From: Desulfonatronospira sp. | Lineage (GTDB): Bacteria; Desulfobacterota; Desulfovibrionia; Desulfovibrionales; Desulfonatronovibrionaceae | Length of the DNA stretch: 45,936 nt | NCBI GenBank assembly: GCA_003551155.1 | Contig: PUMA01000044.1 | Span: forward strand, 1 to 45,936 | Direction: 5' to 3' | In this document: one piece after another, positions 1 through 8,336 of the stretch | Layout: each line of letters opens with the position of its first letter | Position numbering within the stretch: the first letter of the stretch is position 1 | Translations under genes and position numbers: made by a program | Notes under the pieces: model-generated | What the model was told of the DNA's origin: nothing | Database searches by the model: none | The model's input: only the letters and a program-made list of their open reading frames with translations

Positions 1-360
1 GTGCTCCAGTTCTTCGGGCCGGACGTAAATCTCCGCGTTCACGCACTTGTAGTCGTTTTCGCAGTGGTCGTTGTGCAGATGAGTGTGAATAACCGTGTCT
101 ATATCCCCGGGCTTCAGCCCTGCTCTGGCCAGGCCGTCCTCAAAGGAGTAAATGGCTCCGGCCAGGTCCTCTTCCCGGTCCTTGGAGCGGATGGGGCTCA
201 TTTCACCGGTATCTATCAGTATTCTGCGCTCCCCTCCTTCCAGGTACCAGGAATAGATGGGAATAATATACGGCGTGCCGTATCCGTGCTGATAAGTCAT
301 CATGGACTTGTCGAATCTCTTGGTGCCCATAACCAGTGGATAAATCTTGTATACAGCCAT
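1..360 (-). CDS. MBL-fold metallohydrolase, 3' part cut by window edge
   Basis: The 120 visible codons run from the ATG at 358-360 to the window edge with no stop. A clear ribosome site (AAGGAGG) lies 6 bases before the ATG. The metal-binding signature HTHLHNDHC (residues 92-100) has the HxHxDH pattern (H94, H96, D98, H99) of the metallo-beta-lactamase fold. It is preceded by the usual ILIDTG strand (residues 47-52). The N-terminal layout, a short strand-rich lead then IDTG and about 40 residues later the metal motif, resembles lactonase-type members such as the acyl-homoserine lactonase group. The remaining ligands lie outside the window, so the substrate cannot be named. Confidence 0.8.
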   Translation of the reverse strand, partial: MAVYKIYPLVMGTKRFDKSMMTYQHGYGTPYIIPIYSWYLEGGERRILIDTGEMSPIRSKDREEDLAGAIYSFEDGLARAGLKPGDIDTVIHTHLHNDHCENDYKCVNAEIYVRPEELEH

Positions 361-668
361 TACTCGCCTCCTTGAACTTATCAGTTGCTACATTAGTTAT
401 GGTCTGATTTCAAAGGTGTCAATACCAGTAAGATATGCATGGGCTTTTCTGCATGTACACAAGAAAAAGGACAGTAAAATCCCTGCAGACAGATTCGAAA
501 GCAGGTGCCGGATCAAAATTCAAGGGCCGGATGCAAGGAATGCAGCAGGAAAGTGTACAGGTTGAGGACATTGTTGCGCAAAGACATTGAGGGATTTCAT
601 TCGATTTGTTGACATGCTGCACAAAGAATTTATGAACAAAAAAGCTGGATTGTTTACAGGAGGTACAG
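361..668. other. Intergenic region between divergent genes
   Basis: This 308-base gap separates two divergently transcribed genes and must hold both promoters. A promoter toward the right is visible at 609-636. I see no convincing promoter toward the metallohydrolase and no RNA gene. Short open frames on both strands lack ribosome sites and family resemblance. Confidence 0.5.
609..636 (+). promoter_or_regulatory. Candidate sigma-70 promoter for the 105-aa gene
   Basis: A perfect -35 box TTGACA (609-614) is followed after 16 bases by TATGAA (631-636). Transcription would begin near 643, about 25 bases before the GTG start at 669. Confidence 0.55.
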
Positions 669-986
669 GTGAAGTTTCCCATGCGCATATTTGGAGAGGT
701 TACAGGGTTTGTTCCTGCTAAACTGAATGAGCTGCAGCAAAAAGACCTTTTTCCCTTTGAACTCAGGAACGGAAGCCTGCAGGTGGATTACGAAGGGCCT
801 TTTGTAGATCTAGAGCCTTTACTGGACGAGATAGTTGCGGCCCTGGACAATCATGGCAAGGGGCATGTGGACTGCCTGGATCATGAGGAATGGGAAGTGC
901 GCAGGTACCAGCTTGGTCCTGGATCCTGGAAATGTACCCGGATCAATCCTGACCATGCCCTGGAAGGATATCATCATCTGCAGTAG
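669..986 (+). CDS. Hypothetical protein, 105 aa, acidic
   Basis: A small, soluble, acidic protein of no family I recognise. It starts with GTG at 669, chosen because AGGAGG sits 6 bases upstream; an ATG four codons later has no such site. There is no signal peptide or membrane segment. The middle is rich in Asp, Glu and Leu, and the C-terminal third has an HVDCLDHEEWEVRRYQL stretch that looks like a beta-hairpin. A good promoter and ribosome site support a real gene. It converges on glnA, and a degraded repeat fills the gap between them. Confidence 0.6.
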   Translation: MKFPMRIFGEVTGFVPAKLNELQQKDLFPFELRNGSLQVDYEGPFVDLEPLLDEIVAALDNHGKGHVDCLDHEEWEVRRYQLGPGSWKCTRINPDHALEGYHHLQ

Positions 987-999
987 AAAACCTGGGACC

Positions 1000-1061
1000 C
1001 GGAGGAGGGAAATGCGAAATAGGCAGTGTGGTTGATTCCCCACAGCACACGTCGAGGTACC
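1000..1061 (-). repeat. Degraded copy of miniature element family 1
   Basis: Read on the minus strand, the segment starting at 1061 contains TCGACGTGTGCTGTGG, which differs at one base from the terminal repeat of the intact element at 21387. The match continues weakly inward to a CTCCGGG motif near 1005. No opposite end or target duplication is visible, so this is a half copy or an old decayed one. It lies between the convergent 105-aa gene and glnA. Confidence 0.55.
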
Positions 1062-1093
1062 TGAGGTTTTTAACCAGATATCATCCCTGAAGA

Positions 1094-2398
1094 TCAGTAG
1101 GGCAGGTATTTTTCAAATTCCATGGGGGTGACGCTGGTGCGGTGTTCTTCCCACTCGGCTGTTTTGAGGCTCATGAGGTTTTGGTATTGCTGCTCTTCCA
1201 GGAGATCTCGCAGAAACAGACTGTTCTCTGCTTCCACCAGAGCCTCGAACATGGTTTTGGGCAGGAACCTGCTGTCCCAGACTTTTTTCTGGACAGACTG
1301 GAAATAGGCCTTTCCCCTGTCCGGACTGTTGCACTCCAATCCTTCCTTTATGCCTTGCAGGCCCATTTTAATAAAGGCGGCCATCTGCAGATAGATATTT
1401 CCTGCCGGATCAGGGTTTCTAAGCTCCAATCTGGTAGACTGTGGATTTGTGGCATAAGGGATACGGACCATGGATGTCCTGTTGCGCGGTCCCCACCCCA
1501 CCACCACAGGGGCTTCCCTTTCTATAACATAAGCCTTGTAAGAGTTGAAGGTGGAGGCCATGATGATGGAGGTCTGTCGGGCGTATTTGAGCACTCCGGC
1601 GATGAACTTTCTGGCCATGGAACTCAGGTCATGTTCAGCGCCCTGTTCATAGAAGATGTTTTGTCCTTGTTTATTCTGCATGGACAGGTGAATATGCAGG
1701 GCATTGCGATTCTGGTTGTTGAAGGGCTTGGGCATGAAGCTGGCATGCAGTCCCTGTTCCGAGGCGATCATGTGGGTCACGTAGTTGAAAAGCAGGGTCC
1801 TGTCCGCTGCATTCAGGGGATCTGAGCATTCAAAGTTGATCTCGTGCTGAGAGGGGCTTACCTCGTGGTGGGCTTTTTCAAAAGGGATGCCGCAGCTGCT
1901 CAGGACGTCAATGATCCGGTTGCGCACATATTCTCCCTGGTCCCTGGGATCGGCGTCGCAGTATCCGGCCTTGTCCGTGTTAAGTTCCTTGGTGTATTCA
2001 TCACGGTTGAAAAGAAAGAATTCGTATTCAGGGCTGGCCAGGAACCTCAGGCCCATTTCCTCTGCCTCCCAGACGACCTTTTCCAGTACGTATCTGGGAT
2101 CGGTGCTGGCCCTTTCTCCTTGTTCATTATGAATGGTCCCTACGAAGAGCGAAGTCTTCTTGTCTCTGAAGGGCAGGATCTTCAGGCTTTCCAGGAGCGG
2201 CATGAGCAGCCGGTCACTGTTGTCCACGGTTGCAATTCCGGCCACAGAGCTGCCGTCAAAGCCTATGCCTTCCTTGGAGACCTGCTTGATGTTTTTGGGG
2301 TTGATGGGCAGACGCCTTATGCGTCCGTTGAGGTCGGTGAAGATTATTTCAGTGGAGTCAGTGGGCCGGATTTTTTTCTCAATCTCTTCCAAAGGCAT
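1094..2398 (-). CDS. glnA: Glutamine synthetase, type I
   Basis: Makes glutamine from glutamate, ammonia and ATP. The protein has 434 residues from the ATG at 2396-2398. That start is preferred over an in-frame one 11 codons upstream because AAGGAG lies 7 bases before it and the family begins at this point. Family landmarks in order are GFDGSSVAG near residue 47, the metal-binding EYEFFLF strand, HHEVSPSQHEINF with further metal ligands, ALHIHLSMQ, and the NSYKAYV...NRTSMVRIP block that binds ATP and glutamate. The length fits the shorter GSI-alpha form. The adenylylation loop of long enteric GlnA is not obvious, so regulation is probably allosteric or transcriptional. It stands alone, with no glnB or ntr gene beside it. 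Confidence 0.88.
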   Translation of the reverse strand: MPLEEIEKKIRPTDSTEIIFTDLNGRIRRLPINPKNIKQVSKEGIGFDGSSVAGIATVDNSDRLLMPLLESLKILPFRDKKTSLFVGTIHNEQGERASTDPRYVLEKVVWEAEEMGLRFLASPEYEFFLFNRDEYTKELNTDKAGYCDADPRDQGEYVRNRIIDVLSSCGIPFEKAHHEVSPSQHEINFECSDPLNAADRTLLFNYVTHMIASEQGLHASFMPKPFNNQNRNALHIHLSMQNKQGQNIFYEQGAEHDLSSMARKFIAGVLKYARQTSIIMASTFNSYKAYVIEREAPVVVGWGPRNRTSMVRIPYATNPQSTRLELRNPDPAGNIYLQMAAFIKMGLQGIKEGLECNSPDRGKAYFQSVQKKVWDSRFLPKTMFEALVEAENSLFLRDLLEEQQYQNLMSLKTAEWEEHRTSVTPMEFEKYLPY

Positions 2399-2619
2399 TT
2401 TGCTCTCCTTGCAAAAAATGTTGGTCAGCAAAAAGACCGGTTCCGGTTCTGCTGAAATTCCTGGATAAATGGAACAGCCCAGCTAATATGTATGCTTTCC
2501 AGGGAAAATAAAAGCTGAATCCGGGCTTCACCGGAGATAATAATGGAGATGTGTCAGTAGTCTTCAAAGGGGGGTGGTTTATAATCATTAAGCCATACAT
2601 GGGGGCTGGACGACTTTCA

Positions 2620-2639
2620 GTGCCGGCCAGGGCCGGCAC
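2620..2639 (-). terminator. GC-rich hairpin after the kamA-family gene
   Basis: A perfect 8-base stem, GTGCCGGC with GCCGGCAC around a 4-base loop, begins 6 bases after the stop of the minus-strand aminomutase gene. There is no following T tract on the minus strand, so it may stabilise or pause rather than terminate by itself. Confidence 0.4.
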
Positions 2640-2645
2640 AAAGGT

Positions 2646-3719
2646 TTATTCCGGAATAACCGGCAAGGAAGTATTCTGGTTGAGATAATTCCGCAGAATA
2701 TACTCCCTGTCCGTCTTTTCCCGGATGTAATAGTCAGGCATCAGGGGCACCTTGCCGATATTGGTGGCAATGACGTACATGGGCTGGCAAAGACCGGTGG
2801 TATGCCCGCGCAGGGCATCCCGGATCAGTTCAGCACCCTTTTCCACAGGTGTGCGGAAATGGTCTATACCCGGCGCTGGTTCACAATAGAACAGATAGTA
2901 TGGTCTGATGCGCACCGCCAGAAGCTTCTGGTGCAGTTCCCTGAAGGATTTTACATCATCATTAATTCCCTTGAGCAGAACCGCCTGGTTGCCCACATTG
3001 ACCCCGCAGCGCAGAAGGTCAAAAACAGCTCTGGCTGTTTCTTCGGTGATTTCCCTGGAGTTGTTGCACTGGGTGTTGATCCAGATGGGGACCCGATGGA
3101 AACTTCCCAGGATTTCCCTCAATTCCTTATTGATTCTCTGGGGCAGGACTATTGGAGTGCGGGTGCCGAAGCGGATCATCTGTACGTGTGGAATTCGCCT
3201 GAGTTCGGTAATGATCCGGTCCAGCTTGTCATCGGAAAGAATGAAGGGGTCCCCTCCAGTGACCAGAACGTCGCGGACCTCGGGATGTTCCCTGATCCAG
3301 CCGAGGCCCTCGTCTACATCGAAACGCAGGCTCAGGCCCTGGTCCACAACCAGTTCCTTGCGAAAACAATGCCTGCAATAATTGGCGCAGACATCAGTAA
3401 CAGTAAAGGCGATGCGGTCCTGGTACTGCCTTGCAATACAGTCGGGCCTCTTTTCGCCCACCGCCCTGTTTTCCTTGTAGATCAGGTAATCCTTGCGTCC
3501 GTACTGGTTCTGATTTTCAAGAAGCGATGGAATTACCTGCCTTCTAATGGGGCATGCCGGGTCATCACGGTCCATGAGCGAAGCGAAATAGGGAGTAGTT
3601 CCCCACCTGGTGTGCATGGAACCTATGGCCAGGTCTTCTTCCGGAGTTATATTGATATATTCCGCCAGTTTTTCCCTGGTGTTGACCATCTGTTGCAGTT
3701 GTTTAATCCACTCTTGCAT
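2646..3719 (-). CDS. KamA-family radical SAM aminomutase, substrate uncertain
   Basis: A 357-residue member of the lysine 2,3-aminomutase family, which moves an amino group from the alpha to the beta carbon using SAM, a [4Fe-4S] cluster and PLP. The cluster motif CANYCRHC is at 111-118, GGDP at 155-158, and the PLP-binding lysine is probably K323 in GKVPLMP. The usual N-terminal lead (TRWGTTPYFASL) and the GIxHFRTP block are present. It lacks the C-terminal extension of the clostridial 416-residue enzyme. The two aspartates that grip the substrate's distal amino group in clostridial LAM (D293, D330) align with E280 and A318 here, so calling it a lysine mutase would be unsafe. EF-P-modifying EpmB and glutamate 2,3-aminomutase are relatives to compare. 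GAGGT lies 8 bases before the ATG. Confidence 0.82.
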   Translation of the reverse strand: MQEWIKQLQQMVNTREKLAEYINITPEEDLAIGSMHTRWGTTPYFASLMDRDDPACPIRRQVIPSLLENQNQYGRKDYLIYKENRAVGEKRPDCIARQYQDRIAFTVTDVCANYCRHCFRKELVVDQGLSLRFDVDEGLGWIREHPEVRDVLVTGGDPFILSDDKLDRIITELRRIPHVQMIRFGTRTPIVLPQRINKELREILGSFHRVPIWINTQCNNSREITEETARAVFDLLRCGVNVGNQAVLLKGINDDVKSFRELHQKLLAVRIRPYYLFYCEPAPGIDHFRTPVEKGAELIRDALRGHTTGLCQPMYVIATNIGKVPLMPDYYIREKTDREYILRNYLNQNTSLPVIPE

Positions 3720-4116
3720 TTTTAATACCTCACATAAATTTTATTCAAAGAAACATAGGAAACCGGGGTAATAAAAAGTTATCCCGGCTGAGGAGGTTTT
3801 TTTCTTTGTTTGCAATGGGTATTTTTCTGCATTGGTGGACTCGTAACAACCTAGAATAAAATGTGTTATATTTTCAGCTGGCTGCCCGGAGAAATGCTGT
3901 TCAGACGGTTAATATTTTTAGTTCTAAATTAAAACTATCGGGTATAATCGACCAGTTGGGTTATCATTTATTATACCTTAATCATGAAAAGGCAATTAGT
4001 ATGTGCTCCAGCCCTGGTCAAGCAAATTCTCAAATAAGCTTAAAAGATTATTGTTTTTCTGCAGCCGTGCAGTACATATTACAGGGACGCGGTTTGAGAT
4101 TCAAGGCAACAGGGGG
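3720..4116. other. AT-rich intergenic region
   Basis: This 397-base gap has no gene I can support. An imperfect 9-base stem around a 7-base loop lies at 3763-3787, inside the presumed leader of the minus-strand aminomutase gene. The rest is AT-rich. A plus-strand open frame at 3863-4120 has no ribosome site, atypical composition and no family resemblance. Confidence 0.5.
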
Positions 4117-4449
4117 CTAAACGGCTATGTCCCTGTTTCTGATGAGCTCATCCACTGAATCGATCATTGCCTCGCGCTGTCTGGAATCCGCGTACACGAT
4201 GCAGCGGCATCTGAGTTTTTGCTGGCTGCGCACCAGGAGTTCGAGTTTCAACCAGTCCTGGCCCAGCTCCAGGGCCATGTAATAGGGTCCGCACTCCTGA
4301 GCATGTTCTTTCTGGGTCTCGGCCCACAGGTTCCGGGGCAGAGGCAGCCAGAACAAGCCTTCCAGAGGAGTCTTGTAATGCTCCCTGAGGTGGGAGGTAA
4401 TGGTTTTCATGTCTTTTGCCCTTAGTTCCTGTACCAGGTAGGAGCGCAT
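4117..4449 (-). CDS. Small conserved-looking protein following hemA, 110 aa
   Basis: A soluble 110-residue protein of unknown function whose ATG (4447-4449) is separated from the hemA stop by a single base. Its ribosome site (GGAAG) lies inside the last hemA codons. This tight coupling argues for a real gene made in step with glutamyl-tRNA reductase. It has no signal peptide or membrane span. A central LEGLFWLPLPRNLW segment is rich in Trp, Pro and Leu, and a LKLELLVRSQQKLRCRCIVYA strand pair follows. A longer frame extends into hemA, but its extra N-terminus is just hemA read out of frame. Confidence 0.75.
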   Translation of the reverse strand: MRSYLVQELRAKDMKTITSHLREHYKTPLEGLFWLPLPRNLWAETQKEHAQECGPYYMALELGQDWLKLELLVRSQQKLRCRCIVYADSRQREAMIDSVDELIRNRDIAV

Positions 4450-4450
4450 A

Positions 4451-5770
4451 TTACTTCCTTTTTTTCTCCGTATGGGCGTTTTCCGGAATCTGTTCCTCGT
4501 CAAGATTGAATATCTTGCGGGCCAGGTCAATGAACTTTTCTGCGGAGCCCTCCTCCTGGGCCCTTCTTTTGAGAAAGACAATGGGTTCGTGATACAGCTT
4601 TCCCACTAGGGATACAGCAAGATGTTCCAGTATCTGTATGGTTTTGGGGTCCACTTCCTGAGGCAGGTTACGCAGGGATTTTTTAACCTCTTTGCGGGCT
4701 ATGGCTTCTCCCTTGTTTAACAGATCTACTATGGTGGGGCTGAGGTCCAGCGAACTGAGCCATTTTTCAAATTTGTCCACCTCCTGGTCCACTATTTTTT
4801 CTGCTTTCCGGGCCTCTTCCTTGCGACCGGCCAGGTTTTCCTCAACCACTTCCTGCAGATCGTCAATATCATAAAGGTATACATTATCCAGCTGGTTCAC
4901 ATCCGGATCAATATCCCTGGGAACAGCAATATCAATGAAAAACATTGGCCTGTGCTTGCGTTTTTTAAGCACTTCACTGAGGTCCCTGGCCCTGATAATG
5001 GCTGAGGAGGATCCGGTGGAGCTGATCACGATATCCGCCTGGGGCAGATACTTGAAAAGATCTTCCAGACACAGAGGCTGGCCTTTGAATCTGTGGGCCA
5101 GCTCTCTTGCCCTTTCCAGGGTTCTGTTGGCCACCAGGATTTCTTTAAGTCCATTGTTCAGAAGGTGCAGTGCAGCCAGTTCAGCCATTTCTCCGGCACC
5201 GATGAGCATGGCCCTGTGCAGGCTAAGCTCTCCGAAGATTTTTTTGGCCAGTTCCACAGCAGCATAACTGATGGAAACAGCGCTGGATGAAACAGCTGTC
5301 TCCGTCCGGGTCCTCTTGGCCGAGGAAAACGATTTGTGCAGCATCCGGTTGATGATCACCCCGGTGCTGTGTTCCTCCACTGCCTTGCGGTAGGCGTCCT
5401 TGAGCTGACCAAGGATCTGGGGCTCCCCCAGGACCATGGAATCCAGACTGGCAGCTACTGAAAAGAGATGGCGCACTGCATCTCTGTCAGTAGAAGTGTA
5501 GATGTGGGAAGAGAGCAGGTCCGGATCTGCCTGGCAGAACCCGGCCCAGGTATCCATTACCTTTTCCCGGACCAGATGCTGTTCAGACAGGCCTACGCAG
5601 AGTATTTCCACCCGGTTGCAGGTGGACAGCACCAAGGCTTCCAGGACAGGCCCCTCTTTTTCCACCAGCTTCTGGGAAATCGGATTGAATCCGGTCAGGG
5701 CGAACTTTTCCCGGATCTCCACTTCAGCTGTCTTATGATTGAGGCCGAAAAGGTATATCTTGTGTTCCAT
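4451..5770 (-). CDS. hemA: Glutamyl-tRNA reductase
   Basis: Reduces glutamate on tRNA-Glu to glutamate-1-semialdehyde with NADPH, the first step of tetrapyrrole synthesis. The 439-residue protein opens with the family start LFGLNHKTAEVEIREKF, then STCNRVEI with the catalytic nucleophile C51. Next come SVSISYAAVELAKK-type helices and a Rossmann segment with GAGEMAELA, and the C-terminal dimerisation helices close the protein. The ATG at 5768-5770 is where the family begins; it has no strong ribosome site but lies 38 bases inside the preceding gene, so translation is probably coupled. It belongs to the minus-strand run met8, ccsA-like, hemA, small gene. Confidence 0.93.
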   Translation of the reverse strand: MEHKIYLFGLNHKTAEVEIREKFALTGFNPISQKLVEKEGPVLEALVLSTCNRVEILCVGLSEQHLVREKVMDTWAGFCQADPDLLSSHIYTSTDRDAVRHLFSVAASLDSMVLGEPQILGQLKDAYRKAVEEHSTGVIINRMLHKSFSSAKRTRTETAVSSSAVSISYAAVELAKKIFGELSLHRAMLIGAGEMAELAALHLLNNGLKEILVANRTLERARELAHRFKGQPLCLEDLFKYLPQADIVISSTGSSSAIIRARDLSEVLKKRKHRPMFFIDIAVPRDIDPDVNQLDNVYLYDIDDLQEVVEENLAGRKEEARKAEKIVDQEVDKFEKWLSSLDLSPTIVDLLNKGEAIARKEVKKSLRNLPQEVDPKTIQILEHLAVSLVGKLYHEPIVFLKRRAQEEGSAEKFIDLARKIFNLDEEQIPENAHTEKKRK

Positions 5771-6596
5771 CAGGGCTAAGGCTGTGATGCGTTTCAGTGA
5801 AAAAGTTGATTCCCACAAAAGAGGCCAGGGATAAAACAAAGATCAAAATGGCCAGTTTGGCTGGTTTTTTGCCTTTCCAGCCCCCGGTGGCCCGTTTATG
5901 AAAAAGCCAGGCAAAAATGAACCAGATGGCCACAGTAAATATCTCCTTGGGATCCCAAGAAAAAATGGTCTTCCAGGTAAAAGCGGCCCAGATGAATCCT
6001 GCCAGGGTTCCTATTGTGAACAGGGGGAAGCCCACAAGTACAGCCCAGTGGTTCACCCGGTCAAAGGTGGACAGTGAAGGCAGATCCCGGGTGACATTGC
6101 CCATTCTTGACTTGGACTTGATTTTCCGGTCCAGGTGCAGGTAGGCCAGTCCCGCCCCGAAGGCCATGGCCAGCAGGGCTATGCTGATAAAGAGCGAGCC
6201 TATGTGCAGCCCGAACCACAAGCCCTGCAAGAGGCCGGGAATGGGCAGGGTGGCCGGTGAGATGGCCAGAGACCAGGTAAAAATCAGCAGGGCCAGGGGT
6301 GCGGCTATAAGGGACAGGAACTTGAGTTTAAGCCGCCACCAGAGCAGAAGAAAAATCAATAAAAAGGTCCAGGCAAGCAGGCTTATGTAAAACTGGCTCT
6401 GGGTCAGGACCTCTCCCAGGCCCAGGGCGTATTTGAGACCCAGATCAGCTGTATGCAGAACAAATCCGGTAAGGGTCAGGCAAACTGAAACATCCTGAAC
6501 CCTTTTCCTGGAATAGATAAGTCCAGCCAGAAAACTGACTGCCCCGGAAAGATACAAAAGGGCAATGATTAAATCCAGTATCCTAAAAGAGATCAT
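5733..6596 (-). CDS. Cytochrome c assembly protein, CcsA/HemX type
   Basis: An integral membrane protein of 287 residues with about eight hydrophobic spans. The hallmark is WAAFTW...SWDPKEIF near residues 205-220, matching the tryptophan-rich, heme-handling WxWDPKE segment of CcsA/CcmC/HemX proteins. Position between met8 and hemA matches the HemX arrangement seen in many bacteria, where HemX modulates HemA level. It could therefore act in heme delivery to c-type cytochromes or in control of HemA; the sequence does not decide. It overlaps met8 by 14 bases and hemA by 38, implying one mRNA. Confidence 0.85.
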   Translation of the reverse strand: MISFRILDLIIALLYLSGAVSFLAGLIYSRKRVQDVSVCLTLTGFVLHTADLGLKYALGLGEVLTQSQFYISLLAWTFLLIFLLLWWRLKLKFLSLIAAPLALLIFTWSLAISPATLPIPGLLQGLWFGLHIGSLFISIALLAMAFGAGLAYLHLDRKIKSKSRMGNVTRDLPSLSTFDRVNHWAVLVGFPLFTIGTLAGFIWAAFTWKTIFSWDPKEIFTVAIWFIFAWLFHKRATGGWKGKKPAKLAILIFVLSLASFVGINFFTETHHSLSPDGTQDIPFRPQS

Positions 6597-7251
6597 TGAT
6601 TATTTCCCGGATATGGTTGTGGGTCTTGGAGGGCAGAAGGCGCTGCAGCAGATCTTGCAGTCCTTCCCGGTCTCCCTGGTCAATAAGCTGGGCAGCTCGT
6701 GAATCAAGTATGCCCTCAAAGATCTTCTGGTTAGCCTTCTGTGGGAGCCCCAAGGGTAAAACTAATTTTCTAATCTCGGACATAAGCTTGGTCAAGTGGC
6801 TGTATTCAGGGCCATAGGCCTGTATGAGCTCCTTTTTTATTCTGGCGCTGAGCGCTGGACTTGTTCCGCAGGTGGATACCGCAAGAACCAGATCATCCCT
6901 GTTGAGAACTGCCGGCAGAATAAAGTCTCCCTGGTCAGGATTCCGGGCTGCGTTGCACCAGATGTTTTCCTCCCTGCAGGCCATGATTACCTGAAGGTTG
7001 ATGTCAGGGTCGCCTGTACAGGCAAAGACCAGGTGGCAGCCCTGAACATCCTCGGGTCTGAATGGTCTGGCCTTGAAAACCAGGTTGTCCGGCTTAATGT
7101 TACTCTCCAGGGTGGCGCGGGGATCGATGACCACGATTTTACCGGCAGAGCATTTAATTAGGGTGGAGATCTTTCTTTTGCCCACGGGCCCGGCCCCCAC
7201 CACCAGGCAGGTTTTGGACCTCAGATTCAGAAATACAGGAAAATAACGCAT
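6583..7251 (-). CDS. Precorrin-2 dehydrogenase / sirohydrochlorin ferrochelatase-like (Met8/CysG-N)
   Basis: Oxidises precorrin-2 to sirohydrochlorin with NAD; some family members also insert iron. The N-terminus MRYFPVFLNL followed by VVGAGPVGKRK (near residue 20) is the NAD-binding start of this family. The NAARNPDQGDFILPAVL and STCGTSPALSARIKKEL blocks are also typical. It stands alone, without the CysG/CobA methyltransferase half. In sulfate reducers sirohydrochlorin feeds siroheme for dissimilatory sulfite reductase and the siroheme-dependent heme route, which suits the neighbouring hemA. The start is uncertain: I chose the ATG at 7251, while a TTG six codons upstream is possible; neither has a good ribosome site. 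Confidence 0.85.
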   Translation of the reverse strand: MRYFPVFLNLRSKTCLVVGAGPVGKRKISTLIKCSAGKIVVIDPRATLESNIKPDNLVFKARPFRPEDVQGCHLVFACTGDPDINLQVIMACREENIWCNAARNPDQGDFILPAVLNRDDLVLAVSTCGTSPALSARIKKELIQAYGPEYSHLTKLMSEIRKLVLPLGLPQKANQKIFEGILDSRAAQLIDQGDREGLQDLLQRLLPSKTHNHIREIINDLF

Positions 7252-7286
7252 GAAACACTTATAAAGCAAGAATAAGGGGATGTAAA

Positions 7287-8336
7287 TCAGGACCGGGTCT
7301 GCGTGGAACTGCCCGGGCCTTGCTTCCAGGGGATGTCAGACTCCGGGTCGCTCACCGGCCAGACATAAAATTCCGTCTTGGACTTGAATCCTACTCCCAC
7401 AGCGCCCTTGTTCAGATAGAGCACGTAGGCCCAGTCCGTTTCAAAAGCACTGGTGGTGGAAGACCAATATCCGTCGGCAAGACCGGTGAAGGGATGCTGT
7501 TCAGGCAGTGCAGGAGAGTGGGCAGATGCGTCCACCAGGGATTCCAGCTCATTGATGCTGGGCAGACGCCAGATCCTGCTGTTGTTGGATGAATATGCCG
7601 TTTCCAGGGCCAGGCTCCAGTTTACAGGGCCTTTATTGAACTTTGCAGGGTTTTGCCATACCAGGCCTGTCAGCAGGTCGTGGACCAAGCAATCATTTTT
7701 TATGAATCTGGGTTGGGGCCAGGCCTGGCCAAATCTGTTTTCTCCGTCCTGTCCGGTGTCTTTACAGGGAATCTGTCGACCAAGGGCGTCAAAACAAGAA
7801 GTCTGCCCGGTAGCAGGGACATGGCTGGAAAAGCCCCTGAGAGGCCAGGCCAGGTATCTCTGGGCCTTGTTGCCGTAGAACATGCGGCCTCCTTCCAGGT
7901 GCACATACCAGGCATTGGCCGGGAAAATTTCAGCAGTGGTCGATGTCCAGTACCATCCCAGAAAAACTTCTTCAAAGGGGTGTCCGGCAGGAAGAGCAGG
8001 TTTTTTATCCGCGTGGGAAACAACCGAGCGCAGTTCCCGCCTGTTGGGCAGCCGCCAGTCGCAGCAGCCGCCGAATTTTTCCCTGTTCAGGCCCTTGACT
8101 GCTTCAAGGGCCTCGCTCCAGGTCAGGGGAAAATCGAAAAAGTTGACCTTTCTGCTCCACACAAGATTGGTCAACCTGTCCTGGACAGAAAATTGGTCCA
8201 ATAGAGCAAATCTCGGCTGCGGCCACTCTTTTCCGGACCTGAAAAACCCGTCCTGGGGGCTTTGCGTGCAGGATATTCTTTTTCCTGCCTGATCAAAACA
8301 CTCTTTGACTCCGGTATGCAGGATATTTCTGGACAA
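7287..8336 (-). CDS. Protein with two DUF1566 (Lcl-type) domains
   Basis: About 349 residues holding two copies of the DUF1566 domain. The copies are marked by paired DRLTNLVWSRK / DLLTGLVWQNP, DWRLPNRRELRSV / IWRLPSINELESL and GWYWTSTT / DGYWSSTT segments, each ending in a WP-containing strand. This fold is usually found in secreted or surface proteins, but no signal peptide or lipobox is visible. The start is a TTG at 8334-8336, preferred because AAGGAG stands 9 bases before it; another TTG lies six codons upstream and a stop codon precedes that. The gene ends only 35 bases before met8 on the same strand, with no terminator between, so it may head the tetrapyrrole run. Its role is unknown. 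Confidence 0.75.
   Translation of the reverse strand: MSRNILHTGVKECFDQAGKRISCTQSPQDGFFRSGKEWPQPRFALLDQFSVQDRLTNLVWSRKVNFFDFPLTWSEALEAVKGLNREKFGGCCDWRLPNRRELRSVVSHADKKPALPAGHPFEEVFLGWYWTSTTAEIFPANAWYVHLEGGRMFYGNKAQRYLAWPLRGFSSHVPATGQTSCFDALGRQIPCKDTGQDGENRFGQAWPQPRFIKNDCLVHDLLTGLVWQNPAKFNKGPVNWSLALETAYSSNNSRIWRLPSINELESLVDASAHSPALPEQHPFTGLADGYWSSTTSAFETDWAYVLYLNKGAVGVGFKSKTEFYVWPVSDPESDIPWKQGPGSSTQTRS

Noticed and set aside
419-688. Minus-strand 89-codon open frame upstream of the 105-aa gene
   Set aside because: It overlaps the promoter and start of a better supported gene and has no ribosome site; the cysteine-rich look comes from low-complexity sequence.
2802-3725. Long plus-strand open frame opposite the KamA-family gene
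   Set aside because: It is the antisense of a gene with clear family motifs, has no ribosome site and its protein resembles nothing known.
3863-4120. Plus-strand 85-codon open frame between the aminomutase and hemA-linked genes
   Set aside because: No ribosome site, AT-rich irregular codon use and no recognisable fold. Kept only as part of the intergenic note.
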